Assembly (NCBI RefSeq): GCF_900177325.1
Contig: NZ_FXBL01000004.1
Location: 806,001 to 870,000, forward strand
Source: Mesorhizobium australicum
Lineage (GTDB): Bacteria > Pseudomonadota > Alphaproteobacteria > Rhizobiales > Rhizobiaceae
Direction of reading: 5' to 3'
DNA: 64,000 nt
Part shown: one piece after another, positions 50,566-59,292 of the stretch
Position numbering within the stretch: position 1 is the first letter of the stretch
Layout of the letters: each line of letters begins with the position of its first letter
The notes under the pieces: generated by a model
What the model was told of the DNA's origin: nothing
Database searches by the model: none
Seen by the model: the letters and a program-made list of their open reading frames with translations, nothing else
Made by a program: the position numbers and the translations under genes

Positions 50566-51543
50566 TCAGCTTGGCTGAACCAGGCCGGCCTCGACAAGAG
50601 GTCTGATCGCATCGATTTCGCGGGTGATAGCATCGGCCATCTCGTCCGGCGTGTTCGCGACGGCGCTCACTCCGATCGCCGTCAGCTTCTGCTGCGCCTC
50701 TGGTGTCGCTTCCCATTCCTTGATCGTGATGTAGATCGTGTCGACGATGTCCTTGGGCATGCCCTTCGGTCCCACGGCGCCGAACCAGAGCGTCTGGTCG
50801 TAGCCGTCCAGGCCTTGCTCAGCGACCGTTTTGACGTCGGGGATCTCCCCAAGCCGCTTGGCAGACGTCACTGCTACGCCGGCGATCTTTCCGTCCTTGA
50901 TGTGCTGCAGGTAATTGGTCGGCGCGTCGAGCGAGAAGTGGATGTGACCGCCCAGGATGTCTGCCGCGAGCGGGCTCGACCCCTTGTAGGGGATGTGATT
51001 GATCTCCACACCGGCGATCTGACCGATCAGGGCAGCGCAGATATGTCCCTTCGTGCCCGCGCCCGGGTTGCCGATATTAACTTGCCCGGGATTGGCCTTG
51101 GCGTAGGCGATAATCTCCTGGAGGGTCTTCGCCGGCGCGTTGGCGCTGGCGCTGAGCAGAGCCGGACTCTCGGCAACGATCGTGATCGGTGTGAAATCCA
51201 CCTGCGGATCGTAAGCCAGGTTCTTCTGCACCACCTTGTTGGCGGCGATCGGGGCGCTGCCGGACACCATGATCGTGTAGCCGTCGGGCGCCGAGCGGGC
51301 GAGCTTGCTCCCCGCAAGCGCACCGGCAGCGCCGGCCACATTCTCAACGACGAACTGCTGGCCGAGCTTAGACGTCAGAACATCGGCGACGAGACGGGCG
51401 ACGACGTCGCTCGTGCCGCCGGGCGGATAGGCCGAAATAAGTGTGACCTGCTTGGACGGCCACTCGGCGGCGCGGCCGATGCCGGTTGCGCCCACGACGA
51501 GAGCTCCCCCTCCCAGTGCGATAAGTTCACGACGATTGATCAT
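50566..51543 (-). CDS. Tripartite tricarboxylate transporter substrate-binding protein (Bug/TctC)
   Basis: 325 residues. A twin-arginine-like start NRRELIALGGG and hydrophobic stretch end near GRAAEWPS. The mature domain has the Bug fold: VTLISAYPPGGTSDVVARLV near residue 33, VENVAGAAGALAG, GNPGAGTKGHICAALIG and INHIPYKGSSPLAADILGG. Bug proteins bind carboxylates in the periplasm for TctAB permeases, which lie at 52356-54344 in the same orientation with the SnoaL-like gene between. A 17-bp palindrome at 51638 lies upstream and may be its operator. Confidence 0.9.
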   Translation of the reverse strand: MINRRELIALGGGALVVGATGIGRAAEWPSKQVTLISAYPPGGTSDVVARLVADVLTSKLGQQFVVENVAGAAGALAGSKLARSAPDGYTIMVSGSAPIAANKVVQKNLAYDPQVDFTPITIVAESPALLSASANAPAKTLQEIIAYAKANPGQVNIGNPGAGTKGHICAALIGQIAGVEINHIPYKGSSPLAADILGGHIHFSLDAPTNYLQHIKDGKIAGVAVTSAKRLGEIPDVKTVAEQGLDGYDQTLWFGAVGPKGMPKDIVDTIYITIKEWEATPEAQQKLTAIGVSAVANTPDEMADAITREIDAIRPLVEAGLVQPS

Positions 51544-51637
51544 TGTGTCTCCTCCCTTCCCGTTGCGCCATACGCTGCATCAGGCCTGTGTCTACCTATG
51601 CCAAGGTGAGTGTCCGCCGGTATCGAACAGTGGCATC

Positions 51638-51654
51638 ATTCCGCCTCGCGGAAT
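51638..51654. promoter_or_regulatory. Candidate IclR operator, site 3 (perfect palindrome)
   Basis: ATTCCGCCTCGCGGAAT, a perfect 6-5-6 dyad in the 129-nt gap between the SnoaL-like and Bug genes. It matches the sites at 56231 and 60314 (joint pattern RTTYCGCMNSRCGGAAT, 12 of 17 positions invariant) and suits control of a separate promoter for the Bug gene. Confidence 0.6.
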
Positions 51655-51672
51655 GGTCGGGCGGATTCGAAG

Positions 51673-52296
51673 TTAGGCGCCCTCCGCGAGCCATTGCCGC
51701 TCGCGAGCATGGAACGCCGCCAGTTCCTCCGGCCTATCGTCGCCGAGCAGGTCCGGATTCACCCTCACGCCGCGCGTCTGCTGGACATAGGCGAGAAACT
51801 TGTAGGACGGCCGCAGGGTAGCAACCAGACCCCAGTCGATCGGAAGGGCCTCTGACGGATTGACCGGCTTGAGGACGTCGCGCTCGAACAGGACCTCGAA
51901 GCTCATGAGCTTCCACGTGCCGTCGACGCGCAGGGCGCGCGAGAAGAAGCGGCAGAAGACGTGGAAGTCGGCCTCCACCCCGCCCAAGGTGACGCGGTTG
52001 AAGATCATCGCAGGGCTCTCAACGGTGGCCCGATCGCTGGCAAACTCGGCATAGGCCGGAAACACCCAGTGCTTGCCGTTGCCTGCCTTGCCCATGAAGC
52101 TGCGCGTCGCCTCGACATAGGCCTGACCGCCGCGTCCGTCGTACCAGCTCGTGCGGATATAGGCGTCCGGATGGAAGCACTCGGCCATCACGTCGAAGCG
52201 GCGCTGGTCACGGGCGAAGCGCTCGCGACGCACGAGGTCGAAGAGTTCCTCACGGTCGAGAAAGCTCTGCAGTCGCGTCCCGGCATCCTGTTGCAC
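51673..52296 (-). CDS. SnoaL-like (NTF2-fold) protein
   Basis: 207 residues. The N-terminal ~135 residues fit the SnoaL_4/NTF2-like cone: LVRRERFARDQRRFDVMAEC, FHPDAYIRTSWYDG and DFHVFCRFFSRALRVDGTW. The fold is used by polyketide cyclases, limonene-epoxide hydrolases and ring-dioxygenase beta subunits; small non-enzymatic members also exist. The C-terminal ~70 residues (SEALPIDWGLVATLRPSYKF) are an extension. It sits in the TTT operon between TctA and the Bug protein, an uncommon insertion, so a catabolic role on the imported acid is inferred. Confidence 0.75.
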   Translation of the reverse strand: MQQDAGTRLQSFLDREELFDLVRRERFARDQRRFDVMAECFHPDAYIRTSWYDGRGGQAYVEATRSFMGKAGNGKHWVFPAYAEFASDRATVESPAMIFNRVTLGGVEADFHVFCRFFSRALRVDGTWKLMSFEVLFERDVLKPVNPSEALPIDWGLVATLRPSYKFLAYVQQTRGVRVNPDLLGDDRPEELAAFHARERQWLAEGA

Positions 52297-52355
52297 GGTA
52301 ATTCCTCCTGTGAGCTCGGATCCGGCGTCATTGCGGGCGGTCTGACGGGTGAAGC

Positions 52356-53861
52356 TTAATCCGCTTCCTGCAGCCCCTCCTCGCGCACCTTGCGGAAGTG
52401 AGGAGAGAGGATCGACAGCAAAAGCAGCGCGGTGACGACCAGAATGACGAGACTAATCGGACTGGTAAAGAACACCGTCGCGTCACCATGCGAGATGAGG
52501 AGCGTTCGGCGCAGGTATTCCTCCGCCATCGGTCCGAGGATCAGCGCCAGGATGAGCGGTGCAGGCTCCGCGCCGACCTTGCGGAAGAAGAAGCCGAGCA
52601 CCCCGAACAGCGCCATCAGGTAGACGTCGAAGACATTGTTGTTGATCGAGTAGACGCCGATCGCCGTGAACACGCAGATCAGCGGGAACAGGAAGCGGTA
52701 GGGCACCGAGATCAGCTTCGCCCACATGCCGACCAGCGGCAGGTTGAGCAGGAGCAGCAAGAGGTTGCCGATCCACATCGAGACGACGAGGCCCCAGAAC
52801 AGTGCCGGCTGTTGCGTCAGCATCTCCGGCCCCGGCTGAACGCCCTGGACGACGAGTGCGCCGATCATCAGCGCCATGGTCGCCGTGCCAGGCAGGCCGA
52901 GCGTCAGCATGGGGATGAAGCAGGTCTGCGCCGCGGCGTTGTTGGCGGCCTCCGGCGCGGCCACGCCCTCGATCGCGCCCTTGCCGAACTCCTCGGGCCA
53001 GCGCGAGATCTTCTTCTCCAGCGCATAGGCCGAGAACGACGCGAGCAGGACGCCCGCGCCCGGCAGGATGCCGAGCGCGACGCCGACGCCGGTGCCGCGC
53101 AGGATCGGCGCGGTCATCCGCTTCCAGTCCTCGCGGGTCGGGAACAGCCGGCTCACGGGGGCCACGCCGGCAATGCGGGAATGTTCGTTCTGCAGGTTGG
53201 CGATCACGTCGCCCAGGCCGAACACGCCCGTCGCGATGACCACGAAATCGAGCCCGTCGAGCAGGTTGGGCGATCCGAACGTGAAGCGCGAGAAGCCCGA
53301 ATTGATGTCGGTGCCAATCATGCCGAACATCATGCCGAGCAGGGCCATGCCGAAGGCGGTCAGCAGCGACCCGCTGGTAAGCACCATGGACGTGACGAGG
53401 CCGAGCACGATCAGCGAGAAGTACTCGGCCGGACCAAAGGTCAGCGCGAGGCCTGCCAGCAAGGGCGCGGCGACGACGATGAAAAGAGTGCCGACCGTAC
53501 CGGCGAAGAAACTGCCGATGGCCGCCGCGGCCAGCGCGCGCCCGGCCTTGCCCTGCTTGGCCATTTCGTGGCCGTCGAGCGTGGTGACCACCGAGGAGGC
53601 CTCACCCGGCAGGTTCATCAGGATCGCGGTCGTGGAGCCGCCATACTGCGAGCCGTAGAAGATGCCGGCGAGCATGATCAACGCGGTGTCGACCGGCAGG
53701 CCGAAGGTGAAGGGCAGCAGCATCGAGATCGTCGCGATCGGCCCCAGTCCAGGCAGCACACCCACCGCCGTGCCGAGGAAGACGCCGAAGAAGCAGTAGG
53801 AGAAGTTCGACAGCGTCGTCGCCGTCGAGAACCCCAGCATCAGCCCGTTGAAAATGTCCAT
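52356..53861 (-). CDS. Tripartite tricarboxylate transporter large permease (TctA family)
   Basis: 501 residues, about 12 membrane segments. TctA hallmarks are [20 protein letters not shown] near residue 37-56, [20 protein letters not shown] near 67-86, [13 protein letters not shown] near 326 and the second [19 protein letters not shown] near 261-279. It forms the membrane channel with TctB (53886) for carboxylates supplied by the Bug protein at 50566. The gene follows tctB by 24 nt. Substrate is an organic acid, possibly aromatic, which is inferred. Confidence 0.93.
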   Translation of the reverse strand: MDIFNGLMLGFSTATTLSNFSYCFFGVFLGTAVGVLPGLGPIATISMLLPFTFGLPVDTALIMLAGIFYGSQYGGSTTAILMNLPGEASSVVTTLDGHEMAKQGKAGRALAAAAIGSFFAGTVGTLFIVVAAPLLAGLALTFGPAEYFSLIVLGLVTSMVLTSGSLLTAFGMALLGMMFGMIGTDINSGFSRFTFGSPNLLDGLDFVVIATGVFGLGDVIANLQNEHSRIAGVAPVSRLFPTREDWKRMTAPILRGTGVGVALGILPGAGVLLASFSAYALEKKISRWPEEFGKGAIEGVAAPEAANNAAAQTCFIPMLTLGLPGTATMALMIGALVVQGVQPGPEMLTQQPALFWGLVVSMWIGNLLLLLLNLPLVGMWAKLISVPYRFLFPLICVFTAIGVYSINNNVFDVYLMALFGVLGFFFRKVGAEPAPLILALILGPMAEEYLRRTLLISHGDATVFFTSPISLVILVVTALLLLSILSPHFRKVREEGLQEAD

Positions 53862-53885
53862 GGCGCCCTCCCGGCGTTGCTCGGT

Positions 53886-54344
53886 TCAGCCTGAGAACGG
53901 CAGCCAGCTGCCGGCGAGCGGGATCGGCAGGCCCAGCAGCTTGACGAAGAGAAGCGCGCAGACCACCGAGAAGACGGCCGCACCGGCGGCCGCCTTCCAG
54001 CTGACCTCGAACATGGCGCTGGCCGCAGCCGTGCAAACGACGAGCATGAACACCGACAGCGGCAGTCCGAGCCGTTCGATCGCCAGGCCGAAGATGACGA
54101 TCATGAGCGGCACGACGACGACGGGCCGCCAATTGACCGCCTCGATCGGCGGCGAGCCGTCGCGGCGGGCGCGCAGCAGGGTCGCCGCGCCAGTCGTCGT
54201 TAGCAGGACCGAGATGATCAGGGGAAAGAAGCCCGGCCCCATGCGGCTTGGGCTGCCGATCGGGTAGCCGAGCGAGATGGCGCCGGCAGCGATGCCGATC
54301 GCCGCGAAGAAGAGCCCGAGCGCGACGTCCTGACTGACTTTCAT
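53886..54344 (-). CDS. Tripartite tricarboxylate transporter small subunit (TctB family)
   Basis: 152 residues with four hydrophobic segments: VALGLFFAAIGIAAGAISLG at the N-terminus, GFFPLIISVLLTTTGAATLL, RPVVVVPLMIVIFGLAIERL and a long C-terminal helix pair ending near LLFVKLLGLPIPLAG. The YPIGSPSRMGPGFFP motif near residue 27-41 is diagnostic of TctB. It pairs with TctA downstream. Confidence 0.9.
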   Translation of the reverse strand: MKVSQDVALGLFFAAIGIAAGAISLGYPIGSPSRMGPGFFPLIISVLLTTTGAATLLRARRDGSPPIEAVNWRPVVVVPLMIVIFGLAIERLGLPLSVFMLVVCTAAASAMFEVSWKAAAGAAVFSVVCALLFVKLLGLPIPLAGSWLPFSG

Positions 54345-54530
54345 GCGATGTCCTCCCCGTCAAACCATGCCACGCCGACAATGGCGAACCACGGTCGCAT
54401 ATCCGAAGCAACACGTGATCATCGGCATTCTCCTCGTGCTCGGCATCGATGGCTTGACGCATACGATGCCGGCTGCGGGCCCGGCCGGCCAGGCCCTCGA
54501 CCGCCTCCCTGTCCCGCCGTCGCCTTTGCC
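54345..54530. other. Gap between TctB and SDR genes
   Basis: 186 nt on the 5' side of tctB. No hairpin, shared palindrome or credible small gene was found. A promoter for the TTT genes may lie here, but none was assigned. Confidence 0.3.
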
Positions 54531-55292
54531 CTAGAGGTGTCGTCCCTCGTCAACCGGAAGGACGATGCCTGTCGAGCTCGTCAGACTGACGATACACGCC
54601 ACGGCCGCCCGGGCGACATCGTCCGGCACGGTGACGCGGCGGAGCGGGACCTTCTCCGCCGTCCGTTCGAGCTGGTCGCGCGTGCGGTTGGGCACGAAGT
54701 CGGTGTCGACGCCGGCCGGCGAGACGGAGAACACCCGGACTTTTGGCGCCAGCACCTTGGCAAGCGCGATGGTGAGCGAATCGAGCCCGCCCTTCGCGGC
54801 AAGGTAAGCGAGGCTGCTGCCGATGCCGGTGCGCGCCGCGATGGACGAGATGTTGACGATGGCGGCGTTCTCTCCGCGTTCGAGCAGCGGGCGCATTGCC
54901 CGGATCGTCGCGAAGGGGCCGCGCAGGTTGAGCAGAACCGCACGGTCGAAGATCTCGTCGGTCAGCGCGTCGAGATCGGCGGCCGGGACCGGCGTCGTCG
55001 CGCCACCCGAATTGACCAGCGCGTCCAGATATCCCCAGCGCGCCTCGAGCGACGCCTTGGCCTGCGCGATCGACGCGGGATCCTCGATCGTGATGCGGAT
55101 GGCGCAGTGGCCGTCCCCGCGCAGACCGGCGACGACCTCCTCGGCGGCATCCGCACGGCTGTTGTAACCGACCGCCACGCGGGATCCCATGTCCGCCAGG
55201 CGCGCGGAGACGGCGCGGCCGATGCCGCCGCTGCCTCCCGTCACCAGAACCGTGCGCGGCACCGCGAGCGCGGGCACTTCGATCGCTGCCAT
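54531..55292 (-). CDS. Short-chain dehydrogenase/reductase (SDR)
   Basis: 253 residues. VLVTGGSGGIGRAVSARL is the cofactor motif near residue 15, LVNSGGATT replaces NNAG near 89, NISSIAARTG provides Ser near 140 and YLAAK near 157. The C-terminal LTSSTGIVLPVDEG deviates from the usual GxxxxVDGG. Start ATG 55292 has GGAGGAGG upstream; the longer in-frame extension is dropped. It is transcribed with HpcH/HpaI (upstream) and the TTT genes (downstream), so it likely oxidises a hydroxy acid intermediate. Confidence 0.85.
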   Translation of the reverse strand: MAAIEVPALAVPRTVLVTGGSGGIGRAVSARLADMGSRVAVGYNSRADAAEEVVAGLRGDGHCAIRITIEDPASIAQAKASLEARWGYLDALVNSGGATTPVPAADLDALTDEIFDRAVLLNLRGPFATIRAMRPLLERGENAAIVNISSIAARTGIGSSLAYLAAKGGLDSLTIALAKVLAPKVRVFSVSPAGVDTDFVPNRTRDQLERTAEKVPLRRVTVPDDVARAAVACIVSLTSSTGIVLPVDEGRHL

Positions 55293-55390
55293 CGATTGTA
55301 TTCCTCCTCCGGGCGCTTCACCGGGATGCCCGGTGCCGTGTGCCGCCCTTCGGGGCGCGGCGCGCCTGTTTCCCTGCATCCGTTCCGGCG

Positions 55391-56164
55391 TCAGCCGGCA
55401 TAGTCCTTGATGACGGCCGCGGCCGCCGAACGGATAAAGCCGTGATCGCTCGAAAAGGCCAGAGCCGATGCGCCCAGACCGGTCGCGAACTCGAAATCGG
55501 ACCGCCCCGTCGGCAACATCATCAGCGGCACGTCGGCGTCGCGCGCGGCGGCGGCGACCCGCCGGCTGATGTCCGCCACCTTCGCCCCGGCGTCGGGATC
55601 CTCGCCGAACGATGCGGTGAGGTCGCCCCGCCCTACGAAGAGCGCATCGATGCCGTCGACCCGCGCGATGTCACCGGCCGAGTCGATGGCGTGCTGGTCC
55701 TCGATCATCGCGATCACAGCCACCTGTGCGTCCTGCGCAGCCATGTGGCCGGTCGCGCCGACGCTGCCCCAGTTGCTCGCGCGGGTCAGCCCGGCAAATC
55801 CGCGGCTGCCGCCCTTGTAGCGCGCGCTCCGCGCGATGGCCTGCGCCTTCTCCACGGAGGCGACGTGCGGAACCATGATGCCCATGGCGCCGGAGTCGAG
55901 CGCGCTTAGCACATGCGACTCGGTGAATTCCGGGATCCTCACGACCGGCGCGATGTTGGCCGCGCGCGCGGCGAAGATCATCAGGTCGGTGATGGCGCGG
56001 TCGAGCGCAGCATGCTCCTGGTCGATAATGACAAAGTCGTAGCCGATGGGCCCGATTATCTCGATCACCTGCGTGGTCGGCAGCTTCAGGAACGTGCCGA
56101 GGAGCCGCGTTCGGGCCAGCAGCCTGTCTCTGAACATAGCGAATGGGGGACGGTGATCTGACAT
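55391..56164 (-). CDS. HpcH/HpaI-type aldolase/citrate lyase family protein
   Basis: 257 residues with the phosphoenolpyruvate-mutase-like barrel. FVIIDQEHAALDRA near residue 45 carries the His/Glu site, GIMVPHVASVEKAQ near 95, the metal Glu in IAMIEDQHA near 150 and LFVGRGDLTASFG near 174. Members cleave 4-hydroxy-2-oxo acids (for example 4-hydroxy-2-oxoheptanedioate) to pyruvate or glyoxylate plus an aldehyde. It is the first gene of the minus-strand operon, divergent from the BKACE gene, with a candidate IclR site between. Confidence 0.87.
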   Translation of the reverse strand: MSDHRPPFAMFRDRLLARTRLLGTFLKLPTTQVIEIIGPIGYDFVIIDQEHAALDRAITDLMIFAARAANIAPVVRIPEFTESHVLSALDSGAMGIMVPHVASVEKAQAIARSARYKGGSRGFAGLTRASNWGSVGATGHMAAQDAQVAVIAMIEDQHAIDSAGDIARVDGIDALFVGRGDLTASFGEDPDAGAKVADISRRVAAAARDADVPLMMLPTGRSDFEFATGLGASALAFSSDHGFIRSAAAAVIKDYAG

Positions 56165-56230
56165 GGCGCTTCCAACTGGTCGATCCTTTCTACCGAGAGC
56201 GGCCAGCCAGCGGGGGCGGGAATAGACTCT

Positions 56231-56247
56231 GTTTCGCCAGACGGAAT
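56231..56247. promoter_or_regulatory. Candidate IclR operator, site 2
   Basis: GTTTCGCCAGACGGAAT in the 200-nt divergent region between HpcH/HpaI and BKACE genes. It matches the site before the IclR gene at 14 of 17 positions. An overlapping perfect dyad TTCGCCA-GACGGAA-TGGCGAA runs 56233-56253. The position suits simultaneous control of both divergent operons. Confidence 0.6.
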
Positions 56248-56364
56248 GGCGAAGTCGTTTCCCGCTGCGAAACGGGCCGGCATCAGCGTTGCCCCGCGCG
56301 TCGCCCCGATGCGAGCAGGGGCATGCATCCGTTCGCGGACCTCTAACGCAGGGAACCTGTCGCC

Positions 56365-57258
56365 TTGGCCGATCCGACCATCATCAGCTGCGCCGTGACC
56401 GGCAACATCACGACACCACAGCAGACGCCCCACCTGCCGATCACGCCCGGGCAGATCGCAGACGCCTGTCTCGAGGCGGCGCGCGCCGGCGCCGCGATCG
56501 TCCACATTCACGTGCGTCATCCGGATGGCCGGCCGAGCATGGAGTTGGCGCATTATCGCGAGGTGGTGGAACGCCTGCGTGCGGCGGACGAGGATGTGGT
56601 GATCAATCTGACGACCGGGCCCGGGCAGCGGTTCATCCCGAGCGAGGCCGATCCGAGCGTCGCCGCCCCGGGGACGACCTTGATGCGGCCCGAGCGGCGC
56701 GTGACGCATGTCCAGGCGCTGCGGCCGGAACTGTGCAGCCTGGATCTCAACACGATGTACTCGGGATCCTCCGTCGTCATCAACACGCCCGCGAGCCTCG
56801 GCGTCATGGCCGAACTGATCGCCGAGGCGGGGGTGAAGCCGGAGCTGGAGGTGTTCGACAGCGGCGACATCCAACTTGGCAATCATTTCATCGAACAGGG
56901 TCGGCTTCCCGCCTCGACGCTGTTCCAGATTGTGCTCGGCGTCCGCTACGGCGCTATCGCGACCCCGGAAACACTGATGTACATGAGGTCGCTTCTGCCG
57001 CCGACGGCCCCCTTCAGTGCGTTCGGCGTCGGCCGCTGGGAGTTTCCCATGCTGGCGCAGAGCTGGCTCCTCGGCGGCCATGTGCGCGTCGGCCTGGAGG
57101 ACAACATCTACATCGAAAAGGGCGTGCTGGCACCGAGCAACGCCGCGCTCGTCACGAAGGCGGTCCGCATGGTCCGCGACCTCGGCGGTCGAATCGCCAC
57201 GCCCGGCGAGACCCGCGAGATGCTCAGCCTCATCAGGCAGGCACCGCTGCCGGCCTAG
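56365..57258 (+). CDS. BKACE-family 3-keto acid cleavage enzyme (KCE-like)
   Basis: 297 residues, the standard length of 3-keto-5-aminohexanoate cleavage/BKACE proteins. The zinc motif HIHVR is near residue 48-52, with INLTTGPG near 78, LDLNTMYSGSS near 127 and EVFDSGDIQ near 166. These TIM-barrel enzymes condense a beta-keto acid with acetyl-CoA to give acetoacetate and a new acyl-CoA. The start is TTG at 56365 (TTGGCCGATCCG); an upstream GGGAA is present at 56351-56355 and no ATG fits. It leads an operon with the cupin at 57305 and is divergent from HpcH/HpaI. Confidence 0.86.
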   Translation: MADPTIISCAVTGNITTPQQTPHLPITPGQIADACLEAARAGAAIVHIHVRHPDGRPSMELAHYREVVERLRAADEDVVINLTTGPGQRFIPSEADPSVAAPGTTLMRPERRVTHVQALRPELCSLDLNTMYSGSSVVINTPASLGVMAELIAEAGVKPELEVFDSGDIQLGNHFIEQGRLPASTLFQIVLGVRYGAIATPETLMYMRSLLPPTAPFSAFGVGRWEFPMLAQSWLLGGHVRVGLEDNIYIEKGVLAPSNAALVTKAVRMVRDLGGRIATPGETREMLSLIRQAPLPA

Positions 57259-57304
57259 GCCGGGCACGCGACAAACGCGACGACCCAACCAACGGAGGCC
57301 AATC

Positions 57305-58216
57305 ATGTACGATCAAAGCGACCCACGATCCACCCTGACGAGCCGCCCTGACCCTATGCCCACCCACATGCACGACAGCTTTTTCGGGTCAGAGACTGCG
57401 CGCTTCTACGAGACCGCGCCGCAGCAGGCGGACGCGAACGGCAAGACCTGGATCAGCCGCGGCCAGAACTTCGTCGTCGCCTACAGCGAAGCCCGCGAAG
57501 GCGGCGTGTTTGCCCGCACGGCCCAGCCGGACGAATATGCGCTGATCGTGCCGGACGCCAAGACGTCGATCGAGATCACGACGCCACAGGGCAAGACGAT
57601 CGTGCCGGGCTATTCCGTCGCCTTCATTCCGCCCGGCGACAGCTCGATCCGGATGCTGACGGCCGGCACGCTCGTCCGGCTCTTCACGCCGAAGTCGCGT
57701 GACATGGCCGAGGCGGCGTCCAACGCGGCGGCATTCAAGGGTCCGCACCCCAACGTTCCCCCATTCCAGCCTTGGCCGGATCCGCCCGGTGGGTTCAAGG
57801 TCAGGTCTTATACGCTGGACGTGCCTGAAGACCCCTCCCGCTTCGGGCGCATCTACCGGTGCACGACGTTCATGATCAACTACCTGACCCCGCGCGTCGG
57901 GCCGCGTGCCCGCGACAAGGTTTCGCCGCATCACCACGACGATTTCGAGCAGTGCTCGCTCGCGCTCACCGGGGACTTCACCCATCATCTACGCTGGCCG
58001 TGGACGACCAACATGAACGTCTGGCGCGAGGACGAGCACATCTTCTGCGGGTCGCCGTCGATCTGCGTCATCCCGCCGCCCTCGATCCACACGACCACGG
58101 CCGAGGGACAGGGCGTCAACCAGCTGGTCGACATCTTCGCGCCGCCCCGCATGGATTTCTCGCTGAAGCCCGGCTGGGTGCTGAACGAGGCGGACTATCC
58201 GATGCCGGGCCAGTAA
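57305..58216 (+). CDS. Cupin-like protein of unknown substrate
   Basis: 303 residues. An N-terminal segment (TKIVPGYSVAFIPPG-like region near 100-114) and a C-terminal one look like cupin barrels. The second has the His-rich SPHHHDDFEQCSLALTGD near residue 205 and a later VIPPPSIHTTTAEGQG near 255. These could be metal ligands for an isomerase or dioxygenase, but no characterised family was recognised. It is 46 nt after the BKACE gene with GGAGG upstream, and is followed by a convergent gene. An enzymatic role in the same carboxylate pathway is inferred. Confidence 0.7.
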   Translation: MYDQSDPRSTLTSRPDPMPTHMHDSFFGSETARFYETAPQQADANGKTWISRGQNFVVAYSEAREGGVFARTAQPDEYALIVPDAKTSIEITTPQGKTIVPGYSVAFIPPGDSSIRMLTAGTLVRLFTPKSRDMAEAASNAAAFKGPHPNVPPFQPWPDPPGGFKVRSYTLDVPEDPSRFGRIYRCTTFMINYLTPRVGPRARDKVSPHHHDDFEQCSLALTGDFTHHLRWPWTTNMNVWREDEHIFCGSPSICVIPPPSIHTTTAEGQGVNQLVDIFAPPRMDFSLKPGWVLNEADYPMPGQ

Positions 58217-58263
58217 CCCGTATCCCCCGGTGCCGGGCGGACGTCCGTCGGTATCGGACGAGG

Positions 58264-59286
58264 CTACTCGGCGTCGCGCGGACGCGGCACGGTGTCGGCG
58301 CATGTCGCATCGACGGTCAACACGACCTTGCCGATCTGCAGGTTGGCGTCGAGGAGCGCGTGGGCAGTAGCGACCTCCTCGAACGGCACCGCCGCGTGGA
58401 TGCGCGTCGCGATCCGCCCGTTTTCGAGCAGGGGCCACACCTGCTCTTCCAGCGTCCGGGCGAGTTGGCCCTTGTACTCGGCCGGCCTCGGCCGCAGCGT
58501 CGAGCCGGTGACGGTCAGCCGTCGGCGCACGACCTGGCGCATGTTGATCTCGGCGAACTCGCCCTGGTGGCTGGCGATGAAGACCAGCCGGCCGTCCTCG
58601 TTCAGGAGATCGAGCTGGCGCTGGGTAGCCGGCCCGGCCTGCCCGTCGAGGATGATGTCGACGCCTCTGCGCGCCAGGTGTTCGCGGATCTGGACGTCCC
58701 AAGCGTCCCGATAATCGAAGGCGGCTTCGGCCCCGACCTCCAGGCACACTGCCCGCTTCTGCGCACTGCCGGCGGTCGCCAGGACCCTTGCATCGAAGAG
58801 CTGGCGTCCGATCTGGATCGCCGCCATGCCGACACCGCTGGTGCCGCCATGGACGAGCAGGGTATCGCCGCGGCCGATCCTTGCGAGCCAGACAATGTTG
58901 TTCCAGGCCGTGAAGAAGACTTCGGGCAGCGATGCCGCTTCGATGAAGGTCAAGCCACGCGGGACGGTCATGCACTGGACTGCTGGCACCACGCAGTAGT
59001 CCGCGTAGCCGCCGCCGTTGGCGAGCGCGCAGACCGGATCACCCACCGCAAGATCTGCAACCCCGCCGCCGACCGCATGGACGAGGCCCGCGATGTCGAG
59101 GCCCGGAATGGGCGTCGTGCCGGGAGGCGGCGGATAGAGGCCGCGACGCTGCTGAATGTCGGGACGGTTCACGCCCGCCGCGACGACCCGTATCAACACC
59201 TCGCCGGCGCGCGGCTGCGGAATGTCACGTTCGACGATCCGCAGGACCTCCGGTCCTCCGGGCCGTGCGATCTCGACCACCCGCAT
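58264..59286 (-). CDS. Quinone oxidoreductase/PIG3-type MDR dehydrogenase
   Basis: 340 residues. GroES-like N-terminal part with NRPDIQQRRGLYPPPPG near residue 39-55, LDIAGLVHAVGGG, then the Rossmann segment LLVHGGTSGVGMAAIQIG near 143-160. Zinc-ligand cysteines are absent, so this is the NADPH:quinone oxidoreductase/PIG3 branch of the medium-chain family, acting on quinones or enones. It is 6 nt downstream of the DUF6282-like gene in the same operon and converges with the cupin gene. Confidence 0.88.
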   Translation of the reverse strand: MRVVEIARPGGPEVLRIVERDIPQPRAGEVLIRVVAAGVNRPDIQQRRGLYPPPPGTTPIPGLDIAGLVHAVGGGVADLAVGDPVCALANGGGYADYCVVPAVQCMTVPRGLTFIEAASLPEVFFTAWNNIVWLARIGRGDTLLVHGGTSGVGMAAIQIGRQLFDARVLATAGSAQKRAVCLEVGAEAAFDYRDAWDVQIREHLARRGVDIILDGQAGPATQRQLDLLNEDGRLVFIASHQGEFAEINMRQVVRRRLTVTGSTLRPRPAEYKGQLARTLEEQVWPLLENGRIATRIHAAVPFEEVATAHALLDANLQIGKVVLTVDATCADTVPRPRDAE

Positions 59287-59292
59287 GGCGGG

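Noticed and set aside
52398..53894. A 498-codon plus-strand frame opposite TctA
   Set aside because: The translation is almost all charged residues (Arg, Glu, Asp, Gln), a typical antisense image of a membrane protein.
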